Assembly (NCBI GenBank): GCA_016987375.1
Contig: PJRA01000412.1
Span: 1,158,889-1,222,888, forward strand
Direction: 5' to 3'
From: Brachionus koreanus
Lineage: Eukaryota > Rotifera > Eurotatoria > Ploima > Brachionidae
Length of the DNA stretch: 64,000 nt
Under the pieces are notes generated by a model. It saw only the letters and a list, made by a program, of their open reading frames with translations. It searched no databases and was not told where the DNA came from. The position numbers and the translations under genes are program-made. Below, one piece after another: positions 11,868 through 23,980 of this stretch (position 1 is the first letter of the stretch; every line of letters begins with the position of its first letter).

Positions 11868-12430
11868 GTTAATATGATACGGTAAAATTTAAAATTTAGT
11901 TTAACTAAATTGACAAAGCAGAAAGAGTAACGTAGTCCCGTATTAGTAGAATTTTCATTTTTTTTATTTCTCCCGACATTAACTACTCTGTTTTTGAACT
12001 GGTTGATCAAACTTCCTATGACAACTGACGTTGGCAGTACATTCCATTTGTTCACTACTCGGTTTGATAGAAAGTTTCACATTTTGTTAACTTCGATCAA
12101 ATGCTTTGCTTCCTTTATTCGTCTACATGGCTTTTCATTATTCACAAAACTCACTAGTTCCGCATCGTAATACCAATTGACATGATTGTATTTGTAATGA
12201 ATTTTATAAAATTGAATCAGATCTCCACGCTCTCGCCTTTCTTTTAGTGTTTCTAATCCCAAAACAGATAATCATAAGTCATAATTCAAACTTCTTATTT
12301 GTGGAATAAGTTTCGTGGCTCGTCTTTGTCCTTGCTCAAGTCTAGGATTCCAGGCTAGCGCCCAGTATTCTAGATGCAGTCTAACAAATTTTTTGTAAAG
12401 CTGCAAAAACAATTGGGCATCCCACAAATA
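11836..12430 (-). mobile_element. LINE relic with 3' trinucleotide tail
   Basis: Minus-strand frames contain KFVRLHLEYWALAWNP, QRRATKLIPQIRSLNYD, LGLETLKERRERGDLIQFYK and then NRVVNKWNVLPTSVV with QFKNRVV. This is the canonical C-terminal order of jockey/L2-like reverse transcriptase polyproteins. Stops after LNYDL and NKM, and a shortened region before the QRRATK motif, show that it is dead. An AAT array at 11838-11865 sits where the element's 3' tail would be (TTATTA on the coding strand), as in LINE families with microsatellite tails. The element is 5'-truncated. Confidence 0.8.
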
Positions 12431-13045
12431 CTTTCTTGAGCATACTTGATAAAGTTATATTCTATTGTTATTTTAAATTTGCATTAAAGTTAAAATTGAC
12501 AATGAGCTTAATAAATATTATTTAAATGATTAATTTAAAAACTTTAAATATTCTTGCTAAAAATTTTGTAAAAAATCACCAAGACAGGCGTAATTTTTTC
12601 TTTATATAATAAAAATTAGTTTTCACTCAAAACAATTTTTCACTAAATTTTAAGATAATTTATTCGAACAAGGAAAAAGCAGTTTTAATAAAATTTAAAA
12701 CTAAATTAGCTTTAGAACTAAAAAAGTTTCTATTGCCGATAAATTAGAAAAAAAAGGTCGCTTACAGCCCTTTTTCGAATACAATTTTTTAGAATTTTTT
12801 TGCTTATAATTATATATATTTTTTTCTCTGTGAAAATTTTACTTCATTAATTTAGCTAATTTTAATCTGACACCAATTAAAAAGTATATGAGTTAAATAG
12901 AGAAAAAATATAAAATAAAAAAGGATTTTAGTCATTTTCAAATTGAAAAATTATTATAAATAATTAAATATAGATATTTAAGCATTTAATTTTACATGAT
13001 TAAATAGATTTTTAAATAAATATTTAAATAAAAAATAAATTAAAT
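12431..13045. other. Intergenic AT-rich DNA
   Basis: Nothing recognisable on either strand. It probably holds the 3' untranslated region of the homeobox gene at 13,046. Confidence 0.5.
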
Positions 13046-14321
13046 TCAGTAATTTAAACCATTTTGATTATATATAAAAAATTCTGATGAATTTGTCTGG
13101 CTTGGTCTAATATTTAGATGTCCATTAATATCAGCAAATGTTCTTGCTTGATTTTGGTCATTTTGCCACACAAATTGCTTAGGTTCAAAATTATTCAATC
13201 CATTTATTTGAAAAGAATGACTAGTTTCTCCATTTTGAACTGATTGTCTTGAAATAGAATTAGTAATCGATTCATTTGAATTTTGTTCAGATTTTTTCTT
13301 TTTGCTCATTTTTCTATCTTTAGCACGTCTATTTTGAAACCATATTTTAATCTAGTTTAAACAAAACAAGAAAGTTGAAATGCTTTGTTAAATTAATCTT
13401 TTTTTACTTGTCTTTGAGATAAATCTAATTTACCAGCTAACTCCGATTTTCTTCTACTTGTAATATATTTACTAAAATTAAATTCTTTTTCTAGTTCGCT
13501 CCTTTGTAAATCATTGTAAACAACTCGATATTTGTCTTTGGTTCTTGTTTTTTCTTTTTTAGTTAAAATAAAATAAAATTTTAATTTCGAAAAATTTATT
13601 AAAACTAACTCTGATTTGAATTTTGACTTTTAACTTGTACTAGATCAGTCTTTGCACCATTTATCACAAATGATTCATTTTTTACTGATTGACTTGATGA
13701 GTCTTGTGACGACTCAGAAAAATACAATTCCGGATTATTTTCATTCTTTTCTTGTTGCTTAGCTTCACCATTCATAGAATCAGGAGTGTAATTTTGAAAG
13801 TTTACAACGCCGTAGTGACTTGAATCCGAAGGCGGAATAAGAGGCCATTTTTGTTCATTTGTATGCTGGTTGAGATATATTTCATTTGGAACACCATAGG
13901 CGTTTATATAACTAGATTGATTATCTTTCGGTTCGTAAAAATTGTTTTGGTAGATTGGATTAAATAATGGCTTGATTTGGCTATTTGCCAAATAAGTGGA
14001 TGTAGCGAAATTTTTGGATTGTATAGAATAATTATGAGGATAATGATAAGATCTCAAGCGTTCATAGTCTTCAATTGTAGATTCTTGAATTTCTGAATTA
14101 TATGGTGGATAGTAAAATACATTCTTGGTACCAGCATTAAAGTTTGATGCATTAAGATTCGATCCAGTTGGTATTGTTTGATAAGTTGGATAAATATTTT
14201 GGCTATTGGAAGCCTTTATCTGTAGGACATTTTGATTGTAATTCAAACAATCTGAATTTAATTGCCAAAATGATGAGTTGTTTGGTAAATTTGTATTACT
14301 TAAAATTGTCTCAGAGGCCAT
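13046..14321 (-). CDS. Cdx: Caudal/Cdx-type ParaHox homeobox transcription factor
   Basis: Three exons (13610-14321, 13408-13553, 13046-13351) give 387 residues. The homeodomain, about residues 239-301, starts [20 protein letters not shown] and continues [20 protein letters not shown], then [14 protein letters not shown]. The KDKYRVVY start and the YIT.RRK.ELA helix are Caudal/Cdx hallmarks. The intron between RQ and IK falls just before the recognition helix residues. The long N-terminal exon is asparagine, serine and tyrosine rich and looks disordered. A tryptophan motif ([11 protein letters not shown]) may be a diverged form of the PBC-interacting hexapeptide, but it is too weak to assert. 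The tail is basic (MSKKKKSEQ) and then disordered. The protein acts in the nucleus in posterior and gut patterning in animals. The start is the first ATG in the open frame. Confidence 0.93.
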
Positions 14322-15807
14322 AATTACTAAAATTTATTTTATTAATATCATTAATAAATTAATAAGTTTATTATTTTATTGTATAATAAGACTTTATGGA
14401 TATTTTTTATGAGAAATTAATTGTTATGGCTGTTAAAGAATTTTTACTTGGATAATTTTTTGTTTATTGCAGCTGTAGATAAATTTAAATTTTAAACTTT
14501 GATTTCAAATTTTTCAATTTATTTCCACTGGCATTTTAAATTATGAAAAGAAAATTTTCATGACTAAATGATAGCCGAGTTGATTAAACTTTTTTTATCT
14601 GTTTTTTAGTGTTGGATTTTTATTAATTTATGGCTTTTTTATTGCTCTGGTGATCTTGTTATTGCTAAAGAAAGTTTATTAATTTAAGCATTCTACAAGA
14701 GATTAGGAATTAGGTTTTTTTATTGTCAACTTTTATATTTCTTTAAATAAATAAGCAATAAATTTTTTTTAATTCAAAGAAATTTCTTATTATCTATTCT
14801 TAATTTTAGTTTGGTCTAAAATAAGTTTCTCGAACAGTTGGATATTTAACTAAATGATTTGACTTTTATTCGCAAGGCAATCTTTATCAAGAAATAAATT
14901 AAAAATTAGAGATTATTTAAGCTTATCAAAATTTTCTCATAGAACCATATTTTTAAAAAAATATTCTCTACCATTTTTTCCAGCTTTCCAAATTTCAAAG
15001 TAGTTTTTTTGAAATAAGCGTTTTTGCTGTGCTTCTTCTTCAATTTATTTTTTTTATTTAGAATTTTTTTCTCAAATAGCGTTAATAAATTTGATCTTTA
15101 AAATTTAATATGATATAAATTGTAAATCAAAATGCAAACAAAATTTAATTGTTAACAAATAATTTATTAAATTTTTTTAAAATAAATTACAGTTTTAGCA
15201 AAAATAGACCATCAATTGAAATTCACCTTTTGTTAATAAATAAAATTTTTATGATATTGATTTGAATCGATTTAACTCACTAGCTTAAGTAATATCAATT
15301 GAAAGAAATGTTTAAATTGGAAAATAAAAAAAATTAATCAAGATCCCATTTTAAAATTAGTCTTGTGATTATTAATGACAGAAAAAGCATAAAACTTGAT
15401 TTTTATTTTTGTCCAAGTTATAAACCTTCCAGACGCTAATTAGTTTTATAGCTTAATTTAGATGTCAAATCAAAATTTGGGTGATACAACCTTTGTATCA
15501 GCTCTTACAGTTGCTGAAACGAGATTAATACTAAAAAAAAAGATTTTTTTTATTACAAATCTAATTATACGAACATTACTGTTCATTTTCTCCTGTAATA
15601 ACAGGGTTTTTTAAAGTTTACTTATTCTAGTTCCAAAGGTACTGAACAATATCCACGAAATAAAACAAACTCCATTTAAAAAAAAAAATCTTAAACTTGA
15701 CATGATTTTTTTATTACTTTATTCTGTTATTAATAAAATTAAATTTGATATTATTGGTTTTTGTGAAATTTGGTACAAAATAAAAAAATAGAACAAAAAT
15801 TAATGCT
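14322..15807. other. Upstream region of the homeobox gene, no other gene seen
   Basis: This stretch leads from the Cdx start to an assembly gap. No coding region or transposon end was recognised. It may hold Cdx control sequences, but nothing in the bases shows this directly. Confidence 0.45.
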
Positions 15808-16547
15808 NNNNNNNNNNNNNNNNNNNNNNNNNNNNNNNNNNNNNNNNNNNNNNNNNNNNNNNNNNNNNNNNNNNNNNNNNNNNNNNNNNNNNNNNNNNNN
15901 NNNNNNNNNNNNNNNNNNNNNNNNNNNNNNNNNNNNNNNNNNNNNNNNNNNNNNNNNNNNNNNNNNNNNNNNNNNNNNNNNNNNNNNNNNNNNNNNNNNN
16001 NNNNNNNNNNNNNNNNNNNNNNNNNNNNNNNNNNNNNNNNNNNNNNNNNNNNNNNNNNNNNNNNNNNNNNNNNNNNNNNNNNNNNNNNNNNNNNNNNNNN
16101 NNNNNNNNNNNNNNNNNNNNNNNNNNNNNNNNNNNNNNNNNNNNNNNNNNNNNNNNNNNNNNNNNNNNNNNNNNNNNNNNNNNNNNNNNNNNNNNNNNNN
16201 NNNNNNNNNNNNNNNNNNNNNNNNNNNNNNNNNNNNNNNNNNNNNNNNNNNNNNNNNNNNNNNNNNNNNNNNNNNNNNNNNNNNNNNNNNNNNNNNNNNN
16301 NNNNNNNNNNNNNNNNNNNNNNNNNNNNNNNNNNNNNNNNNNNNNNNNNNNNNNNNNNNNNNNNNNNNNNNNNNNNNNNNNNNNNNNNNNNNNNNNNNNN
16401 NNNNNNNNNNNNNNNNNNNNNNNNNNNNNNNNNNNNNNNNNNNNNNNNNNNNNNNNNNNNNNNNNNNNNNNNNNNNNNNNNNNNNNNNNNNNNNNNNNNN
16501 NNNNNNNNNNNNNNNNNNNNNNNNNNNNNNNNNNNNNNNNNNNNNNN
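15808..16547. other. Assembly gap (740 Ns)
   Basis: A continuous run of N. Open frames that run through it are meaningless. Confidence 0.99.
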
Positions 16548-17769
16548 TCTGGCGTTTCAAAAAAAAAGAATAAGATAAAAGTATTTAAGTAATTCATAAT
16601 TATTATTAATTCATAAATTTTAAAACCAAGTTTAAAAATTTTTAAAAGGTTTTTTTAACACTTTAACCTCCCATTTAAAATTTGTTTGAATGAACAGGTT
16701 GATGAAAGCATTAAATGTAATTCTCGCCTTCGGATTCGTAATATTAAAACCTAGCAGAGTCAAATTAAGAAGCCATTTTTGAATAGTTTTAAGCAATTGT
16801 CTTGCTTCTTTCCTAAACGGTTTCAAATTAAATTTATATTATTTTGCAGACTAAAAAAAAAATATATATTTTTTAATAGTTTTAATAATCTTTTTAAACT
16901 CAAAAATTATTGATTTAAGTTTTGAAATTAGATAAAAAATGAGTTAATTTGAAAAAAATCCATTTTTTTATCTTTTTTATTACCTTTTTTTATTTATTCT
17001 AAGCAACACATGTAAAAGTACCAAAAATTCATTGGGAATAAGTAGAGCAAGATTTTCAAGGAAGAAAGCCCATTAGTAACTTTTAAATAAGCTTTTAAGA
17101 AGCACGAAAATTTTAGTCAAAACGATTTAGTTAGAATAAATTAAACTTGATTTTTTTGTACCTTAAAAATTTATATGGCATCTTTTATAGAAACAATTCA
17201 TTCGTTTTAAACAAGATAAAATTTTTGATCAAATTTCATTTTCAAAACTAGTTGACTAATTATTTAAAAAATCAAAATTAAAAAAATAATAATTTTCATA
17301 GAAAAATTTTTAAAGTGAAAAAATAAATCTAAATTATCATTCTATCGATTAATTACAAAAAGAAACGAAATGGGAACGGATCCTTCTAGTATACCAGGGT
17401 CTACACTTAGTCGTTCAGATTCTGCTTCAATTAATTCATTTTCATCACAAAAATTTAAGACTAAATTTCTAATTATACTCTCGAGAATTCGGCAAGATAT
17501 TGATGTAATTGAAATAAATCTTTTATTTTTAGTGTCCGATCGATTTTCTTTTCATAATTAGGAGTTTACAAAAATTTTAACATTCTATATGGAAGTTATA
17601 TATCTTTTTTCTGAAGGTTAGCACAAAGTCTTATTCCTCATTTTATTAGCTTTAAAAAGAATTTTAATTTTAAAAATTTGAATCATAATTTTATCCTTTT
17701 TAAAAAAAATTGAAAAATGATTGAAAAGCAGAAGGCCAAAGTCATATTAAACTCTTTAAGTTCTCTTCA
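16548..17769. other. Intergenic DNA with one possible first exon
   Basis: The minus-strand frame at 16632-16826 (MKPFRKEARQLLK...) is slightly richer in GC than its surroundings, but I cannot match it to a family and it has no clear splice partner. The plus-strand candidate at 17370 is listed on its own. Confidence 0.35.
17370..17561 (+). CDS. Possible coding exon, unknown product
   Basis: I do not recognise this product. The frame begins MGTDPSSIPGSTLSRSDSAS, is rich in serine, and continues into FKTKFLIILSRIRQDID, where a GTAATT donor could end an exon. Base composition from 17370 to about 17500 is clearly less AT-rich than the surroundings, which favours coding. No matching downstream exon was found; a mariner relic follows at 17.77 kb. 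It may be the first exon of a gene with a long intron, or chance. Confidence 0.3.
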   Translation: MGTDPSSIPGSTLSRSDSASINSFSSQKFKTKFLIILSRIRQDIDVIEINLLFLVSDRFSFHN

Positions 17770-18012
17770 TCAGTTACCAAAAATATGAAAATTTTGCATG
17801 ACAATGCTGGACCTAATTTTCATCAAAACAATAAGAACTTTTTTTATTCAAATAGTATATCTTTAATCAATCATACTTTTTACTCACTAGACTTAACTCC
17901 ATCTGATTTTTGTTTGTTCATTGAAATTAAAATACACTTACCCGGTCTCAAAAATGAAGAAAAATTGGCTCCCCAAATTACAAAGACAATTAATTCTATT
18001 CTTAATGACTAG
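17770..18012 (+). mobile_element. Mariner transposase relic (C-terminal part)
   Basis: The frame reads ILHDNAGPNFHQNN, then YSLDLTPSDFCLFIEIKIHL, then a basic-acidic tail ending at a stop. The HDNA.P and YS.DL.PSD blocks are the second and third catalytic regions of mariner DD34D transposases. The first catalytic aspartate region and N-terminal DNA-binding domain are missing, and no terminal repeats were found, so this is a fossil fragment. Confidence 0.75.
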
Positions 18013-18380
18013 AATCAAAAGACATTTAATTTCATATAAAACTTAGTATAGAAAATAAATGCAAAAATTAAAACTAAAATTAAAACTGAAGAGTGGAGCA
18101 TTTGATAAAAATTTAATTTTTAAAATTGGAAAATTTCCTATTCTTTTGAAAGCATATAATGTTTATTTTATTTAATTAAAGTCTAAGTCTCATGAAAGAA
18201 TTTAAATATAATATTAATCTTCATTATTTTGGTTAAGAAAAGATTTCTATGAAATTTATGCTTTTCAAAATTTACTCTATTTTTAAAAAAAAATGTTTCT
18301 AACCTAGCAGTTTGATAACTCTTAAGATTCAAAAGATTTTTTAAGACTTGTTGGTAGTGAGTTTTTAATAAAAAAAATTG

Positions 18381-18476
18381 CCAACTATTGAATCTAAATT
18401 AATTTTAATTTTATTAAAAAAAAAATTCCCAAATATTGAATCTAAATTAATTTTAATTTTATTAAAAAAAAAATTT
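18381..18476. repeat. Two-copy 48-bp tandem repeat
   Basis: Two nearly identical 48-bp units (CCAACTATTGAATCTAAATT and CCAAATATTGAATCTAAATT at their starts) lie head to tail, differing at about two positions. It looks like a recent local duplication, just beyond the 3' end of the PTB-domain gene. Confidence 0.85.
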
Positions 18477-18618
18477 AAAAAATAAAATCAAAAATCCTAA
18501 AAATAGGCTAGTTTAAGCTTTCTGATCTACTAGAGTGTAAAGCAAAAATTATTTAATTGTTTTTATTTAGAATAGAATTTTATAATTTAAAAAAAAAACT
18601 GGCATAGGCTTTTAAAAT

Positions 18619-20577
18619 TTAATAATAAATGTCATTAAAAACATATCGATTGTTTTTTGCAAGCGACGACTCGGATTTATAGTAGCCAGAATTATTTCTA
18701 ATTCTAAAATTGGATTGATTTTCACGTTCAAAACGTTCATTTAGATTTGAAAAATCATGCGATTTTAGAATGAACTGAGAATTTTCGGGATGCTCAAATC
18801 TGTCCTCTTTAACACGGGGTAAATTTTTTTTGCCACTCAACTTCTGCTTACTAGACAAAGCGGGACGAAAGTTTAATTCGAGCGGCTCGGTTAGTCTATT
18901 AACCTTGGCCGATTCGCTGTACTTAAGCTTCAGGTTTTTGTTCTGCTTTGATTTCTCATTTTTGGCATACAACGAATCATTGTGCACCGATGAGCTCAGC
19001 CACTGAGGCTGATAGCTGCTCAATTTGGCGAATATGCCGGGACGAAAGCCGCTCGAGCCTTGACTTTCTGAATTTTGATTGCTTGTTCGTGACGAATACT
19101 TTGAATTTTTGGAAAATTTTCTTTGACCAAAAGCCTTTTTAGCAGACAAATCCGACGAATCGGCACTTTTGTCAAGCGAGCTGCCAGTAAAATTGCTCGC
19201 TTTGAACAAACTATGCTGAAATTGGCTGCTAAACTGGGGCTCTTCCTCGATAATCATAAGTGGATTTGTTTTTACATTTCTGCTCAAATACGGATCGTGA
19301 AGTCCGCTGTCGATCGAGCTTGACTTCTGATCCATTTTTCTAAAATTATTCGGCTTGTTTTTTTGGTAAATGCTCTCCATAGACGCCGACAAATTCGAAT
19401 ACTTCAAATTGCTGGGCGATCTGAATGACTTTTTGTAGTGAATTTCTTCACTTCTGGGTGGCCTGAACTCAAACCTATCGTTCACATCATAATCAGGACG
19501 ATTAGCTATTTCACTATTTACCACATCATCAAGCATTTTTAGCACTTGATTAGCTTGTTCATTAAACGAAGCTGATGTAAAATCTGACCTATTGGTCAAA
19601 ATAATTTCATCCAAGTCATTTAAACTATTATTACTGGCATTTAATTTCTTATATGCCTCTTTGCCGATGATAGACGGATTTTGGGATCTTCTCGATTGAA
19701 TTTCCTTCAGGTTGCCTCGGTGTCTGTCCTCTTCGTCATAGTCCTTGGGCGGGTACAAAATCGGATCTTCCGATTTTAGTTTATACTCAAGCTCTTTTTT
19801 AATATTTTTAAAGTCTAAGTGTAATGGTGACGTTGGCCTACTGCTATAGTTAGCCACATTAATTGCATGATGACCAGATTCGTTTGTAGTGTCCAGTAGA
19901 TCGTTGGATGAAGATGAGCGTGTGCCGCCGCCGCTTGAGCTGTCGTAGGCTGTTTTGCTTTTCAAAAGAAGAGGCTGCCGATTGAGAAAGCTGTTTTTTA
20001 AATTGTTATTGTGCAAGTGTCCGGTCTCGTTGAAAAATTCGTTTCGCTCCGAATGTGCATTTTTTTTGGCTCTGTTCTGCAGTTTTTCCAATTTTTTATT
20101 ATGTACACGTAAAAATTGAGTTAAATAGCGTTCCATTTTAACCGCAGTATCTTCCGAGTCGCATCGAAATGCATGTAAAAACAATGTTAAATTTGAGTAA
20201 TAGTTGGACTCATTTGGAAGAGATTTGGTGATGAAAGTTACGATGTCTGAATATGGTCGGTTTGTCAAACGGAACACGTATGTTATTTTGTCATAGCTAA
20301 TCGAGTAGGCTTTGGAACCAGATTGGCTTGATTTTTTAAAAATTTTTCTCTGGTTTGGCACCGTGTTGTCGACTATGGTAAGATGGTTGTCACTCAAAGT
20401 CAGAGTTACTTTCGAAGAGGATACTATGTTGCTAGCATTGTTCTGGTAATTTCTGCTGTCGCTTTGATGGTACTTGAGTATGTTTTGGATTACTTCGTAG
20501 ACTCGGTTTTGGCCGTGTAGTCCGAAAGCTTCGGTAAAGCCCAAGTACCAGCAGTAGAATGATTTTTTGCCGCTCAT
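18619..20577 (-). CDS. Intronless PTB-domain adaptor-like protein (FAM43-like)
   Basis: A single open frame of 652 residues. Residues about 8-165 look like a phosphotyrosine-binding/PID domain. They include YLGFTEAFGLHG, a strand with VTLTLSDNHLTI, then ISYDKITYVFRL, and a C-terminal helix (HAFRCDSEDTAVKMERYLTQ) followed by FLRVHNKKLEKLQ. The helix-then-basic coiled tail pattern recalls the FAM43 family, but the match is by eye and not firm. The remaining 480 residues are hydrophilic and serine/asparagine rich, with glycine-serine runs (SSSGGGTRSSSS) and scattered acidic patches, so probably disordered. No membrane segment or signal peptide. The codon mix is visibly richer in GC than flanking DNA, as expected for a real gene. 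Likely an intracellular adaptor; partners unknown. Confidence 0.7.
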   Translation of the reverse strand: MSGKKSFYCWYLGFTEAFGLHGQNRVYEVIQNILKYHQSDSRNYQNNASNIVSSSKVTLTLSDNHLTIVDNTVPNQRKIFKKSSQSGSKAYSISYDKITYVFRLTNRPYSDIVTFITKSLPNESNYYSNLTLFLHAFRCDSEDTAVKMERYLTQFLRVHNKKLEKLQNRAKKNAHSERNEFFNETGHLHNNNLKNSFLNRQPLLLKSKTAYDSSSGGGTRSSSSNDLLDTTNESGHHAINVANYSSRPTSPLHLDFKNIKKELEYKLKSEDPILYPPKDYDEEDRHRGNLKEIQSRRSQNPSIIGKEAYKKLNASNNSLNDLDEIILTNRSDFTSASFNEQANQVLKMLDDVVNSEIANRPDYDVNDRFEFRPPRSEEIHYKKSFRSPSNLKYSNLSASMESIYQKNKPNNFRKMDQKSSSIDSGLHDPYLSRNVKTNPLMIIEEEPQFSSQFQHSLFKASNFTGSSLDKSADSSDLSAKKAFGQRKFSKNSKYSSRTSNQNSESQGSSGFRPGIFAKLSSYQPQWLSSSVHNDSLYAKNEKSKQNKNLKLKYSESAKVNRLTEPLELNFRPALSSKQKLSGKKNLPRVKEDRFEHPENSQFILKSHDFSNLNERFERENQSNFRIRNNSGYYKSESSLAKNNRYVFNDIYY

Positions 20578-23500
20578 TTAAAAAACAACATTTAGACACT
20601 GCTTGTTTGCTTAAAATAGTCTGAAAAAAATCGAGTAGGTTTTTTTTATTTTTTAAATAAAATTAAAATTTTAAATTATCTTATGAAAATAATTTTTTCT
20701 GAAGTCTTTTATTTCAGAGAATTGTTGAAAGCTGTTTTTTTAAGCTTTTTTTTCCAACTATAACAATAAGTAAATTTTTCAAGAGTTTTGATTGTTCAAG
20801 TCACAAAACAATATAAAAAAAAAAGGTAAAACAAATACAGGCAATCGGTTTGTTTTTAATGTAATGTGTTCAGCACAAAGAAAAAGTTCTCTTTAATTAT
20901 ATGGTAATAATATTTTTCACCCATAGTCTAGAAGACCGAAAAATAACTTTTGCCAAGATTAAGTAAATGCGTGTCAATATCAATTTGAAAAGAAAACAAA
21001 TTTCGACGGCAAAATTGAAAAACCTTTTTCAAATTTTTTTGATAATTAAAGAAGCCATTGCGTTGCATCGAGCACTCTTCAAAGATTTCAGATATCACTA
21101 TTTGAAAAACTAAGTTCACTAAGCTTGCAGATTCGATCGTGAGCCCTTAGTCTTTTCAAGTCCTTTAAGGATTACTCTTCAAAATCTTAGACTTAGGCAC
21201 AACAAAAAACACAAACCTTGAAATTGCTAATTGAAAAATTAAAATTTTGAAAAAAAAATAATAATTGATGCAAAATTTTAAATTTTTTTGCAAAAAGGTC
21301 GGAGGAATGAATAAATTAAATCTAAGAAAAAAATTGAAACCTTTTAGTTAGACAAAGCATTGCGAAAAAATAAACGCCATTATTTTAAAACAAAATAATT
21401 AGAACAAAAATTTTAAACTGACTAAACCATAGACGAATAATTAATAAATTTTTTGGTTAATTAGATTTTTTCTCTTATTTAAACTTTAAATTAGATAAAT
21501 TTAGATTTAAATCAACAATTGAAAAAGGACTAGAAAAACTTTTTAAAATTAATAAAACATTTTTAATTAAAATTTTGTTTCATTGTGAAATTTACTATAA
21601 TTAGTTTATTTGATTTGCTAATTTGAATGAAATTTAATTTTTTCCTACTTGTCTCTCCATATTGATCTGAAAAAAAGCTTGAAAAAAATTGATATTTAAA
21701 CAGACATTTGAAATTCAGCTATTAGAAATATTTTTTAGTTATAAAATGAATTTAAATTTTTTTATAAAAAAATTTTTCAGTGTTATTTATATAGAATTAG
21801 AACTTAAGTACGCATTATCTTTTAAAAAGTGAAAAATTGTGCTTTTTTTCATTGAATTTAAAAGGTTTTTTTTTCTAAAAACAAAAAAGAAGCTTCATTA
21901 AATGAGAAATCGATGACGATAAAGCCTACTTGTTACTTCAAACATCAATTGTCTTAGGTAAAAACTAAAATTGAGTTTTTTTTTAAAAATTATTTCGTAA
22001 TATTTGCTCTAAGTGATATTCATAAAAAATCACATTGTTGCGCCATATATATTTATCAAATGACAACAAACTAGCAAATTCTGCACCATGAAATAAGAAT
22101 TATTTGATCTTAATAGAAAATAATTAAATATTAGCTTTTAATTTAAAAGTAAAATCAAAATAAACTTTTGGCTTATTCGAAAATTAGGTTTTAAAATAAA
22201 TGACGATTTACGTTGAATAATCTTATGTGATCCAACATTAGTTGATTTCGTTTTTAACACAAATGTTTAATTTAATCTTATAAATACTTTAGAAGCATCT
22301 TGAATTCAAAAAAGCCACAATTAATGTGAATTTTGAGTTAAAACAAGAGTTGAAACAAGATAAAGTACATTTCTGAGACAATAGTTGCAGTTGACATTTA
22401 AATCTCAAAAAAATAAAATTTGATCATCAAATTTACCAAAAATTCAACAGCTAACTAAACTAGTTTGTCCGTCAATTAATGCTTCTGGATTTAAATTAAA
22501 TTTGCATTCATTAAATACTTAAGAATGAAACACAATAACTGAAGTTTTACCTGTATATTAAATTTCTTTCTTATTTTTGAGTAACTGATTTTATTTTTTT
22601 TAATAAAAATTTTAATTGAGAACAAATTAGCATACTGAATATAGAACATTTTTTTGAATAAAGATAAAAATTCACTTTTTTATTTATTTGAAAACTTATA
22701 TATCTAAAATTCAGGTGATTGACAATCATTTATTCTATAACTCTCTTATTTTGAGAATAATTTCTGTCAAAATTTTTTAGTTTATTTTTGTTTTTGAATT
22801 TTAGCTTTTAAAATTATGAAAGTCTAACAAACATGCTATTCTAAAGACTTAACAGAGCTTAGTTATGCAATTAACAAGGTTAAGAGTTGATCGGAAGTAA
22901 ATGTCAATAAAAAAAGCAAATAACTTAAATTTGTTGGCTTTGTCATTAACAAATTTTGTTTTTTGTGTTCTTAGAGAAACAAAAACAATAAAAATGTTCA
23001 GAAAATAATTTTCGAAATTTGCACATGGATTAATTTTATAAGTAAAATTTTATATAAATATTCCTTTAGTTGATTTAAATTGTTTTATTAGATTTTAGGT
23101 CGATGACGCCCAATACGCATCCACCTATGATCATAATTTTAGTTAATTTTGAAGCTTAATTTTTTTTAAATTAGATTTTTTAACAAACCAATTTGTTCTT
23201 TAGTTGTTTTTTATTAAAATAAAAAAAGCAAATTAAAATTTTATGGAATAAAATAATTAAAAAAAACCTTAATTTTTTGCGAGGAAAGATTCAATTTTGT
23301 AGGAAATACTTTTTTTTCGGGTTATTGATTCCATTTTTGAGCATTTAGTCATTTTTTAGTTATTTATTTAGTTTATAGAAATATTCCTATTTGCTTAGTA
23401 AATCTAAATACATCTTGCCGGTACCTGATTTCATAATTCAAAATCATAATTCAAAAAATGGCACAAAAGTTAAGTTCAATTTCCTATAAGAGTGGACAAG

Positions 23501-23739
23501 ACCTTTCCAAATTTTTTTCAAATTTAAAATCAGACTGATCCTAGCTTTAAAATAAAAAAATATTCCAAAAAGTTGAATTTTCGATAAGTTGTTATCAAAA
23601 AATGTACGTAACCATCAAAAAAGATCTGTACAACTTTGTAAAAAGTAACCAAAATTAATAATGAATCATATTTCACTCTTGGCAACACCGCGCTGTCAGC
23701 GAATGATATTTTTTATAGCAGTAATGATAGCTAGACACC
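20578..23739. other. Long AT-rich intergenic region
   Basis: No gene recognised. A less AT-rich patch at 20,930-21,200 (minus strand frame starting MNLVFQIVISEIFEE) could be 5' untranslated sequence of the PTB-domain gene or a decayed element. I could not assign it. Confidence 0.4.
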
Positions 23740-23980
23740 AAAGAGTGTAAAGAAAAAGTACATTAAAAAAATTTGAAGAAAAATTAATGGTCTGATTGGC
23801 TTTTTCACAACGCGGAATAAGCGAACCATATTTTGTATCTAGTGGTTTAGCGGTAAATCAGCAAGTCTACCTTGTGGAGTGTATTAAGATACGACTTGAA
23901 CCAATGATTAAAGAATATTATCAGAATGGCAATTAGGTATTTTGGCACGACTTTTCTTCAAAAAAAAAATTCAAAGTCAA
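23740..23980 (+). mobile_element. Tc1/mariner-type DDE transposase relic
   Basis: The plus-strand frame reads KFEEKLMV, a stop where tryptophan would be expected, then LAFSQRGISEPYFVSSGLAV, NQQVYLVECIKIRLEPMIKE and, after a second stop, VFWHD. The order LMVW..S..GIS.PYF followed by a late WxD block fits the middle of Tc1/mariner-like transposases. Two in-frame stops and missing ends mark it as dead. It is followed by a small hairpin built from GACTT units (CAAGTCAAAAGACTTG near 23,980-24,000). Confidence 0.65.

Noticed and set aside
15751..16597. Three long open frames on both strands through this interval
   Set aside because: They consist almost wholly of assembly-gap Ns and have no meaning.
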